Source: Thraustochytrium sp. TN22
Taxonomy: Eukaryota; Sar; Bigyra; Thraustochytrida; Thraustochytriidae
DNA: 55,943 nucleotides
Assembly: GCA_013306675.1 (NCBI GenBank)
Contig: JABLUY010000241.1
Coordinates: 1 to 55,943 of the forward strand
Direction of reading: 5' to 3'
Shown here: positions 18,643 to 30,600 of the stretch, one piece after another
How positions within the stretch are numbered: the stretch's first letter is position 1
Layout of the letters: each line of letters opens with the position of its first letter
Notes under the pieces: model-generated
Database searches by the model: none
Told to the model about the DNA's origin: nothing
The model's input: only the letters and a program-made list of their open reading frames with translations
Translations under genes and position numbers: made by a program

Positions 18643-21600
18643 ATGGAGGGCGAGGCGGCCAGGCCGCGCAGCCCGCGGCGGCTGGCGCCGCTGGGCACGG
18701 GCGGCGGCGCGAGCGGCGCCGGAGAGCAGGGCGAAGAACACAAGGCAGGCGGCAGGAGCAAGGAGGAGACCGTGTACAGCTCGCCGAGCGACAAGATTGG
18801 GCGGAACTACACGCCGCAGGCCAGCCACCTGACGGTGCGCACGCTGGATAAGGACACCACGGGCAACGTGCGCAGCCCGACGCGACCGCGCCTGCGCAGT
18901 CCCATCAATGTAGACGTCAGCAAGAAGCCGAGCTTCCCGCCGCCGCGGTCGCCGCCTGGCGGCTTCGTGGTCTCGCCCACCTCGCCGCAGAGCCCAGCGC
19001 GGCGCGGCAAACGCTTCAACGCCGCCTCGTGGAGCCCCGTGTCGGTGGACGCGCCGCCCCCGGCCATTCAGACCGTGGATGCGCTCGCGGCGCCGGCGCT
19101 AGCGCACGATCACGAGGCCAAGGAACACCACGCGGGCGAGGGCGAGGGCGAGGGCGAGGACATGGTTCCGCTCGAAGAGCAGGGCGGCCCCACCTCGGGC
19201 CGCGTTCGAGACGAGGTGCGCCGCAACGCCGAGCGCTTCCAGGCCGCCGTGGACGGCTACGCCTGCCTGGACGTGTGCGGGCGCCAGTGTGAGATCGCGC
19301 GCCACCGCGAGTCCTGGGAGCACCGCGTGCTGGACAAGCTGCCGCCCGCGCCCGCGGACTCCTTGCTGCCGGTCGAGGCGCGCCAAGCCTTTGTGTCCCA
19401 GATGATCAGCGAGATGCGCAACAACTACTTTCAATGCATCAAGTCCGCCACCATCGAGTACGAGCTGCTGCGCCCGGCGCAGCGCGTCCTGCTCGGCATC
19501 GACCCGGCCAAGCTGCGCGACCCACAGCGCGACTGGACCAGCGACCAGTATACCTCGCACGCCTGGTGCATCCTGCGTCGTTCCGGTGTCTCGCGCACCG
19601 CCGTGCAGACGGCGCGCTCGACGCTCGAGGGCACGCTCGCGCTCGACGCCGCGCTCCGCGAGCTCCAGCACCTCTGGGTTACCGACGTCGGGCCGCGCAG
19701 CACCTTCGTGGAGATGGGCACGCGCGAGTACCGCCTGCACCTGCCCTTCGAGCCGCTCACCTTTGCCAAACACAGCGAGGGCGTCGCCGAGGCAGTCCGC
19801 CTCCACCTCAAGGACAAGTGGCTGCAGCGCGCCTCCGAAATCCTCTCCGCCTCGCTCGAGGGGCTCATGCAGGGCGAGAGGACGGCCGCCTTGGCCGAGG
19901 CCGCAGCGCCCGGCACGGGAGGGCCATCGCATGCGGGGGCGGGCGGTGGTGGCCCGGCCGCGGCTTCAGCCACGCCGGGCGCCGGCTCCTCCGACGCGTT
20001 GGTACCCGCGTCCGGTCAGGCGTCCGCCGCCGCGACGCCCTCGCGATCTGTGCCAAGAATCACGGCCGCTGGTCAGCGCATCCTCGACACGGCGTGCGTG
20101 CTCATGTCGCGCCAGGTGCGCAGCGCCATCGATGCCTCGCTCGACGATGTTGAGCGGTTCTTCCTCACATTCTCGGACGAGGCGCTGGCGACCACGGGCA
20201 CGCCGCCCGCGCCACTCTTCGCCATCGATCTCGACGTCGACGAGGACGGCAAGCCGGTCTTCGTCCCGTCCGCCGAGGAGCTCACGCAGACCATCTTCCA
20301 GGTTCTGGACGCCGTGGTGGCGTCCGCCAGCAAGTTGCCCCGCGTGGACGGGGAGAGCTTCTTGGCGCCCTGCGAGATGCTGCAAAACAATGAGCGCCTG
20401 GTAGCCATCAAGGACGTCGTGCGGACCCTCCTGCACGCGCGCTACAAGGACTGCGCGGCGCTCACCGCAGCCTTTTCGCCCTTTGGTGGCCTCTACGACG
20501 GCTCCGAGGATGCCGCCGTGCAGTACAAGATCAAGAACCGCAAGTTCGGCATGGAGAGCCGCGCCTCGCTCAAGGAGCTCAACGCGGAGCTCATGCGCTT
20601 TCGCACCGTGCAGGACACGATCAGCGCTGCCGTGGAGGACGACGAGAACTTTGCCATGTTCCGCGTCGACTGCACGCCGGTCAAGGTCGCATACCGCAGC
20701 AAGGCCGAGAAGTATGTAGAGACTGTGCAGATGCAGGTGGCCAAGGACAACTCACAGATCATGACCGACCTCTGCACCGAGTACTCGGAGATGATGCAAA
20801 AGCTCGTCAAGGAGCCCCAGGACAGCGAGGAGCTACACGGCCTCATCCTGTACGCCAAGGAGTGCGAGACGCGCGTCAAGGAGATGGAGAAACGCATCGT
20901 GACCGAGGTCAGCCCGCGCATCAACTTTGCCATCAACTACGACTACCACCTCTCCGAGGAGGACACCATCCTGGTGCAAAACGTCTACGCCTTTCCCGCC
21001 AAGGTCTGGGAGGCGCAGCGCCGCAGCGAGAAGCTGCAGGAGTCGCAGAAGCAGGCGCGCATCCAGGTGCTCGAGCGCCGCCGCGAGCTCTTCGCGGACG
21101 AGCTCTCGCGCGCCGAGGAGGACTGTCTCAAGCTGCAGGGGATGGGCGACCTCTCGCCGGTCGGCGTCGAGCGCGCGCTCAAGCGCGTCAACGACCTGCG
21201 CCGCGTCATCGGCGACGCAGAGAACGAAATGGACGGCATCCGCGAGCAGGAGGAGCTCCTCGCGCAGGAGGTCACCGTACCCATGTGGATGACGCGCATC
21301 ACGGCACTCAAGAAGTCGCTTGACCCGTACGGCATCCTGTGGGACACCGCCAAGTCCTTCGCGGACCAGACGCGCACCTGGCTCTCTGAGGCGCTCGTTT
21401 CCCTGGACGCCGAGGAAATCGACCGCGACGCCGACAACGTGCGCCGCGCCATGGCCAAGCTCGTCAAGGAGTTCGAGCGCCAGGAGGTCGAGGAACCGCT
21501 CAAGGCCGCTACCGTGCTGCTCAACGAGTCCAAGACCTACCTGGACGAGTACATCCCGCTCATGTTGCTGCTCTGCAACCCGGGTCTGCGCGAGCGCCAC

Positions 21601-24600
21601 TGGGGCCTCATTGCCGACATCACCAAGCTCCCGGTCAAGTACTCACCCGAGGTCAACCTCCAGCAGTGTATCGAGGTCGGTCTGCACAAGTTCACAACCG
21701 AGATCGAGGACACCTGCGTCAGCGCAAACAAGGAGTACTCGCTCGAGAAAGGCATGGACAAGATGGAGAAGGAGTGGGAGCCCCTCGAGTTCGTGGTCAA
21801 GCCGTACCGCAACACCGGCACGTACATCGTGGGCGGTGTGGACGAGATCCAAACCCTGCTCGACGACCACATCGTCAAGGCGCAGGCCATGCGCAGCTCT
21901 CGCTACGTGCAGCCCTTTATTGAGCGCATCAGGGACTGGGAACAGACGCTCATCGACCTGCAAAACATCCTCGACAACTGGCTCTCGCTTCAGGGCACTT
22001 GGCTCTACCTGGAGCCCATCTTCGGCTCGCCCGACATTATGAAGCAGATGCCCACCGAGGCCAAGATGTTCCGCGAGGTGGACGACCTCTGGCGCGATGC
22101 CGTCGGCAAGACCGCCGAGCTGCCGGGCGTAATCATCACGGCGCGCCGGCCGGGCCTGCTCGCCGACATGCTGCGCGCCAACGAGCTCATGGAGGAGATC
22201 CAAAAGGGCCTCAACAATTACCTCGAGACCAAGCGCCTCTACTTTCCCCGCTTCTTCTTCCTCTCCAACGACGAGCTGCTCGAGATCCTCTCCGAGACCA
22301 AAGACCCGCTCCGCGTGCAGCCCCACCTCAAGAAGTGTTTCGAGGGTATCAACGAGCTCGTCTTCGATGAAAACCTCGACATCCAGGCCATGCTCAGCCC
22401 GCAGAAGGAGCGCGTCGACTTCGTCTACGACAAGATCTGCCACGACGTCATCAACCCGAACGCCACCGGCGGCAACGTCGAGGTCTGGCTTGTGCAGACC
22501 GAAACGGTCATGCGCCGCAGCGTGGCCTACGCGCTCGACGAGTGCATGAAGGCCTACGCACAGACCACGGAGCGCGTGCAGTGGGTGCAAGAGTGGCAGG
22601 GCCAGATGCTCATTGGCGTCAGTCAGGCCTTTTGGACGCTCGAGGTCGAAAAGGCCATGCGCGATCATGGCAACCAAGGTCTGCATGACCACTTCAAGAT
22701 CCTGCAGAAGCAGCTCGCCGACATCGTCACGCTCGTGCGTGGCGACCTGCCCAAGCTCATGCGCACCGCCATCGGCGCCATGGTCACCCTCGATGTGCAC
22801 TCGCGCGACACGGTTGGCATGCTCGCGGAGTCCGGCATCGCGTCGCCGCTCGACTTTGACTGGATCGCGCAGCTTCGCTACTACTGGTACGACAACAGCC
22901 ACTCCGCCACTACCGGCACGCCGGGCTCGCTCGATGTCAAGATGATCACCGCCTGCTACAAGTACGACTACGAGTACCTCGGCTGCTCTGGTCGCCTGGT
23001 CGTCACCCCGCTCACTGACCGCTGCTACCGCACGCTCATGGGCGCTATCCAGCTGCTCTACGGTGGCGCTCCGGAGGGCCCTGCCGGAACCGGCAAGACG
23101 GAGACCACCAAGGATCTCGGCAAGGCTGTCGCCGTGCAGACCGTCGTCTTCAACTGCTCCGACGGCCTCGACTACCTCGCCATGGGCAAATTCTTCAAGG
23201 GCTTGCTGTCGAGCGGCGCCTGGGCCTGCTTCGACGAGTTCAACCGCATCGAGCTCGAGGTGCTCTCCGTGGTGGCGCAGCAGATCCTTACGATCCAGCG
23301 CGGCAAGATCGACAAGGCCGACGTCATCGAGTTCGAGGGGACGCGCCTGCCGCTCAAGATGGGCGCCAACGTGTACATTACTATGAACCCGGGTTACGCC
23401 GGCCGGTCCGAGCTGCCCGACAACCTCAAGGCGCTCTTCCGCCCGTGCGCCATGATGGTGCCCGACTACGCGCTCATTGGCGAGATTATCCTGTACTCTT
23501 TCGGGTACCTGAACGCACGCGTGCTCGCCAAGAAGATCGTCGCCACCTACCGCCTGTGCAGTGAGCAGCTGAGTTCGCAGAAGCACTACGATTACGGTAT
23601 GCGCGCGGTCATGTCAGTGCTGCGCGCCGCCGGCGCGCAGAAGCGCCTCAAGGAGAATCGCGAGACAGATGAGGCCGTGCTCATGCTGCGCTCCATCATC
23701 GACGTCAACGAGCCCAAATTCCTCTCGCAGGACATGCCGCTCTTCCAGGGTATCGTGGGCGACCTCTTCCCGGGCGTTGTGCTGCCCGAGATCGACCGCT
23801 CGCTCTTCCGCGATGCCTTCCTGCGCAGCTGCACCAAGCTCGGCTTGCAGCCGGACGAGTACTTTTACGGCAAGGTCATCCAGGTCTATGAGATGATGCT
23901 CGTGCGGCACGGTTTCATGGTGGTGGGTCTGCCCTTTGGTGGCAAGACCTCCTCGTGGCGCTGCCTGCAGGACATGCTCACGCTACTCAACGTGGAGAAC
24001 CCGGAAGACGGCCGCTGGCAAAAGGTCGTGGCGGTCGTCATCAATCCCAAGTCCATCTCGATGGGTATGCTCTACGGCCAGTTCGATCCGGTCACGCATG
24101 AGTGGACCGACGGCGTGCTGGCGATCAAGTATCGCGACTGCGCCAACAGCAAGATCGGCGACGAGAAGGACCGCAAGTGGGTCATGTTTGACGGCCCCGT
24201 CGACGCGATTTGGATCGAGAACATGAACACTGTGCTCGACGACAACAAGAAGCTCTGCCTGCAGAGCGGAGAGATGGTGGCGCTTTCCGACACCATGTCG
24301 ATGATGTTCGAGCCGATGGACCTCGAGGTCGCCTCGCCGGCCACCGTCTCGCGCTGCGGTGTCATCTTCTTCGAGCCGCATCGCCTCGGCTGGCGCCCGC
24401 TCCTCGACTCTTGGCTCGATCGCGTCACCACGAACAAGGACATCGCGGAGCTCGTGTCCGCGCTCGAGGAGGATGAAGAGGCCTTCGCGCAGGCTCCGCC
24501 CTTCTTCCTTACCAAGCGCCAGCGCCGCCTGCTCAGCGTGCTCTTTAATTGGCTCATGGACCCGTGCATCATCTTCGTCCGCAAGAAGTGCCGCGAGGAG

Positions 24601-27600
24601 GCGCCCACGGTCAACGCCAATCTCGTGGTCAGCTGCATTCGCCTGCTCGAGAGCTCGCTCGAGAGCCTGCTCTGCAACCCCAACGCGCCAAACGGTACGC
24701 CCAAGATCCGTGAGGCCACCGACGTGGAAGTGGAGACCTACTTTCTCTTCTCGCTCGTCTGGTCGCTCGGTGCCTCCATCGATGCGGCGAGCCGCCCACT
24801 CTTCAGCGAGTACCTGCGCCAGGTGCTCAACGATCCGGACGGCACCTTCATCGAGCAAACCTACCCCAAGATCTGGATCGGCCTTCTCGCCAAGGGCTGG
24901 AAGCTGCCCAGCTTCAACCTGGAGCCCATCCCGCGCGAGGCGCCTCCGGCGCCCGAGGCCGACGATGAGGACGACGGCGAGGAGGGCGGCGAGGACGAGG
25001 GCAAGGCGGAAGGTGGTGGCGACGGCGCCGAGGCCGAGGCCAAGCAGGCCGCGGATCAGGCGGCCGCCGCTGCGGCCGCCGCAGCTGCGGAGGATCAGGA
25101 GGACGAGTACGAGGACGAACCGGCGCCCGGGGCGCCCAAGCAGCACAAGTTCCGCATCCCGATCCCGGAGGATGGTTCCGTGTACGACTACTGCTTCATC
25201 CCGGACGAGGAGCGCTGGAAGACCTGGATTGAGCTTCTGGACAAGTTCAAGATCGCCAACGATGCCGAGTACTCGACCATCGTGGTGCCCACCGAGAACA
25301 CCTCGCAGTTCTCCTACCTTCTCACCTCGCTGTACACGCATGAGAAGCCGACGCTGGTCATCGGCCCCACCGGCACGGGCAAGAGCACGTATGTGATCGA
25401 CTGCCTCATGAACCGGCTGGACCGTGACCGGTACATGAGCATTATGACGGCGTTCTCGGCCAATACGAGCGCGGCGCAGCTGCAGGACATCGTGGACGGC
25501 CGCATGGACCGCCGGCGCAAGGGCGTTTTCGGTCCGGCGCTGGGCAAAAAGTACATGCTCTTCGTCGACGATCTCAACATGCCCACGGTGGAGGAGTACG
25601 GCGCACAGCCGCCCATCGAGCTGCTGCGCCAGTTTGTGGACAACGGCGGCTGGTACGACCTAAAGGAGAAGTCCTTCCGCAACATCATTGATACGCTCCT
25701 GGTGGCGGCCATGGGCCCGCCCGGCGGCGGTCGCAACTTCATCACCCCGCGTATGATGCGGCACTTCAACGTGCTCACCTTCACGGAGTTCTCGGACCAG
25801 ACGCTGACGCGCATCTTCCAGACGCTGACGACGTGGCACTTTGGTAAGCCGGGCTTTGACGAGTCGATCCGCGGCCTGGCCGGCGGTATCGTGGCCGCCA
25901 CGCTCGAGGCCTACACCAAGGCCAAGGTGGAACTGCTGCCGACGCCCGCCAAGTCGCACTACACCTTCAATCTGCGCGACTTCTCACGCGTCGTGCAGGG
26001 CGTGACCATGGTGGTCCCGCAGACCGAGGGGGTGGACCGTCCTTATGTGGTGCGTCTCTGGGTGCACGAGGTGCTGCGCGTCTTCTCAGACCGCCTCATT
26101 GACGACGTGGACCGCAAGTGGTTCTTGGACTATCTCAAGACGCTGCCACCGCGGCACTTCAATGCGGACTTCTCGTCCATCTTTCGCCACCTCAAGGAAT
26201 CGCGGCCGGCGGACAGCACGGCCGGCGACGAGATTGAGCTGGACGACATGCGTCGCCTCTTCTTCGGCGACTTCATGGTGCCCGGCGCGGATCCGCGCCT
26301 GTATGAGGAGATTCAGGACGTTGCCAAGCTGTCCGAGACGCTCGACACCTACCTGGAGGAGTACAATTCGGTGAGCAAGACGCCCATGCAACTGGTGCTC
26401 TTCCTCTTCGCCATCGAACACGTGTCACGCATCAGCCGCGTGCTGGCCATGCCGGGCGGAAACGCGCTGCTGGTGGGCGTAGGCGGCTCCGGCCGGCAGT
26501 CGCTGACGCGACTGGCCGGCTTCGTGGCGGACTTTGACGTGATCCAGATCGAGATCTCGAAGAACTACAACAAGACCGAGTGGCACGAGGACCTCAAGCG
26601 CGTGATCCGCGCCGCGGCGCTGCAGCCGCGCGATGCGGTCTTCCTCTTCAGCGATTCGCAAATCAAGATGCCCAGCTTCGTGGAGGACATCAACAACCTG
26701 CTCAACGCAGGCGAAGTGCCGAACCTGTTCCCGAGTGATGAGAAGGCCGAGTGCTTGGAGAATGTGCGCCCTTTTGCCAAGCAGGTGTACGGCAAGAAGG
26801 CGGCCGACATGAATGCGCTGGAGCTCTGGCAGTTCTTCGTACAGCGCGTGCGCAGGAAGCTGCACGTGGTGCTCGCCTTCTCGCCCATTGGAGGCGAGTT
26901 CCGCGACCGACTGCGCATGTACCCGAGTCTGATCAACTCTTGTGTGATCGACTGGTTCAGTCTGTGGCCCGCGGACGCCCTCGTGGCGGTGGCGGAACGG
27001 TTTTTGGCGGACCTGCCCATCGAGGCGAGCGCGGAGGCGACGCGCGAAGAGATCCTCTCCAGCATTGTGGTCACCTGCCAGAACTTCCACACGAGCATCC
27101 AGGAGCTCTCCGACCACTTCCGCAGCGCGATGCGTCGAATCAACTACGTGACGCCGACCTCGTACCTGGAGCTCATCCTCGCGTACAAGGGCTCGCTCTC
27201 GGCGTGCCGCGAGAAGGTGCTGGGCGCCAAGAGCCGGTACGAGGTGGGTCTGGAGAAGCTCGACTTTGCGGCCAGTTCCGTGGCAGACATGCGCAAGCAG
27301 TTGACCGACCTGCAGCCAGTCCTGGCGCAGAGTCAGGCGGACACGGACGCCCTCATGAAGCAGATCGAGGAGAAGCTGCCCGGCGTGGAGGCCACCAAGG
27401 AGGCTGTCGGCAAGGACGCTGCTGTGGCGCAGGGAGAGGCGGACCGCGTTGGAGCTATCAAGAAGGAGTGTGAGGACGACCTCGCCGTGGCCATGCCGCT
27501 CCTGGAGGAGGCCGTGAACGCTCTGGACACGCTCAAGCCGTCCGACATCAACGAAGTGAAGAACTTCAGCAAGCCGCCCGGAGGTGTCGTCCTCACCATG

Positions 27601-30600
27601 GAGGCGATCTGTGTGATGCTCAACATCAAGGCCGCCAAGGGCAAGGACCCGAACGACCCAACCAAGAAGGTCGACGACTGGTGGACGCCCGGCAAGAAGC
27701 TGCTGGCGGACCCTGGCTTCCTCAAGATGCTCAAGGACTACGACAAGGACAACATCAACCCGAAGTTCATCAAGGTCATCCGTGACAAGTTTATCAACGA
27801 CCCGAACTTCGAGCCGGACGTCGTCAAGAAGGCCTCTGTCGCAGCCCATGGCATGTGCAAGTGGGTGCGCGCCATGGAATCCTACGACAAGGTGGCCAAG
27901 GTGGTGGCGCCCAAGAAGGCGGCGCTGGGCGAGGCCGAGGCGGAGCTGGCCGTCACCATGGGCGAGCTCAAGAAAAAGCAGGACGCGCTCCAGGCGGTCG
28001 AGGACGAGCTTGGCGCGCTGCAGGCGCAGTTCCAGGCAGCGTGCGACAAGAAGAAGGACCTTGAGGACGAGGTCGACCTCTGCGGCAAGAAGCTCGAGCG
28101 CGCCAAGACCCTCATCGATGGCCTGGGCGGCGAGAAGTCGCGCTGGACGCAGAGCGCCAAGGACCTCACCGAGCAGTGTGCGCTGCTCACTGGCGATGTG
28201 CTGGTCAGTGCGGGCATGATCGCCTACCTGGGGCCCTTCACAGCGGCGCTACGCGACCGCCAAGTCCAGGCCTGGACCTCCATGCTGCATGAGCGCAAGA
28301 TCCCGGCCTCGGTCGGCGTCACGCTCAACGCCACGCTGGGTGACCCGGTCGCCACGCGCGCCTGGCACGTGAACGGCCTGCCCACGGACGCCTTCTCTGT
28401 GGACAACGGCATCGTGGTCTTTAACTCGCGCCGCTGGCCGCTGCTCATTGACCCGCAGGGCCAGGCCAACAAGTGGATCCGCAACATGGAGAAGGAGAAC
28501 GGTCTGCATGTCATCAAGCTCAGCGATGGCAACTATCTGCGCACCGTGGAGAACGCCGTGCAGTTCGGCCAGCCCGTGCTGCTGGAGAATGTGGGCGAGA
28601 CGCTGGATGCGGCGCTGGAGCCGCTGCTGCTCAAGCAGACCTTCAAGCAGGGCGGCGTGGAGTGCCTGCGTCTTGGCGACAGCACGGTCGAGTACAGCCC
28701 CGAGTTTCGCTTCTACATCACGACCAAGTTGCCGAACCCGCACTACCTGCCGGAAGTTGCCGTCAAGGTGACGCTCGTCAACTTCATGATCACGCCGGAC
28801 GGTCTGGAGGACCAGCTGCTGGGCACGGTGGTGCTTGAGGAGCGTCCGGACCTGGCCGAGGAGAAGGCGCGCCTCATCGTGGAGGGCGCGGAGAACTCGC
28901 GCAAGCTCAAGGAGCTTGAAGACAACATCCTGCACATTCTCTCATCCTCCTCCGGCAACATTCTGGAGGATGAGAGCGCAATCAATATGCTCAACTCGTC
29001 CAAGGTGCTGTCGAACGAGATTGCGGAGAAGCAGGCGGTCGCGGAGCAGACCGAGAAGACCATCGATGAGGTGCGCCAGGGCTACCGTCCGGTGGCATAC
29101 CACGGCCAGCTGCTGTACTTTTGCATCGCAGACCTTGCCAGCATTGAGCCCGTGTACCAGTACTCGCTGAGCTGGTTCTCGAACCTCTTCGTGAACGGCA
29201 TTCGCAACAGCGAGAAGTCCAACGACCTCGAGGAACGCATGGAGAACCTGCGCAATTTCTTCACCTACTCGCTGTACTGCAACATCTGCCGCTCCCTGCT
29301 CGAGAAGGACAAGCTGCTCTTCGCTTTCTTGCTCACTGTGAAGCTCATGTTCGGCTCGCACGAGCTGGAGGAGTCCGAGTGGTACTTTCTGCTCACCGGC
29401 GGCGTAGCCATGGATAACCCGCACGAGAATCCGGCGCCGGAGTGGCTCGCGGATAAGTCGTGGGGCGAGGTCTGCCGCCTGTCGGCGATGCCCGGCTTTG
29501 AGGAGCTGCGCGAGACCTTCGCGGAGGACGTCGCCGGCTGGAAGGCTCTCTACGACGCCAACAACGCTCACAACGAGCCTTACCCGGCGCGCTGGGAGGG
29601 GGGCCGCCTGACCCCTTTCCAGCGCATGCTGGTGCTACGCTGCATCCGTCCGGACCGCGTGACGCTTGCGGTGCAGGACTTTGTCATCCACAAGATGGGC
29701 GAACGCTTCGTCAAGCCGCCGCCCTTTGACCTGCAGGCCTGCTACAGCGACTCGAGCGCACTGTCGCCGCTCATCTTTATCCTTTCTCCCGGATCCGACC
29801 CGATGGCCTCGCTGCTCAAGTTCGCGGACTCCGTCAAGCAGCAGGTCTCCAGTATCTCGCTGGGCCAGGGCCAGGGTCCGATCGCGGAGCGAATGATTGC
29901 CAAGGCGCAAGAGGAGGGCTCCTGGGTCGTGCTGCAGAACTGCCACCTGGCGGTCAGCTGGATGTCCGCGTTTGAGCGCATCTGCGAGCTCATCACGCTG
30001 GACAACACCAAGGCGGAGTTCCGCATGTGGTGCACGACGTACCCGTCCAAGGACTTTCCCGTTTCGGTGCTGCAGAACGGCGTCAAGATGACCAATGAGC
30101 CGCCCAAGGGCCTCCGCGCCAATCTCGTGGGCTCGTATTCGTCGGACCCGATCGCAGACGCGGACTTCTTCGAGAGCAGCGTGTCGCCAGAGAAGGAGGC
30201 CAACTTTCACATGATGCTCTTTGGCCTCGCCATCTTCCATGCGCTCGTGCAGGAGCGCCGCCTCTTCGGCCCCATGGGATGGAATATTCCATATGAATTC
30301 ACCGACTCGGACCTGAGTATCAGCGCAGCGCAGCTGGCGTTTTTTATTCAGGAGTTCGACGAGGTACCGTACAAGGCGCTCCAGTACACGGCCGCGGAGA
30401 CGAACTACGGAGGACGTGTCACGGACGACAAGGACCGCCGCTGTCTCAATGTGATTTTGGCGCGCTTCTACCAGCCGACGATTCTGCAGGCCGGCACCTC
30501 GCTGTCCCCGAGCGGGCAGTACACGATGCCGGATCCCGCCAAGTGCACGTCCCGCGACGACTTCGTGGAGCACATTGAAAAGTTCCCATTGGTGGCGGAG

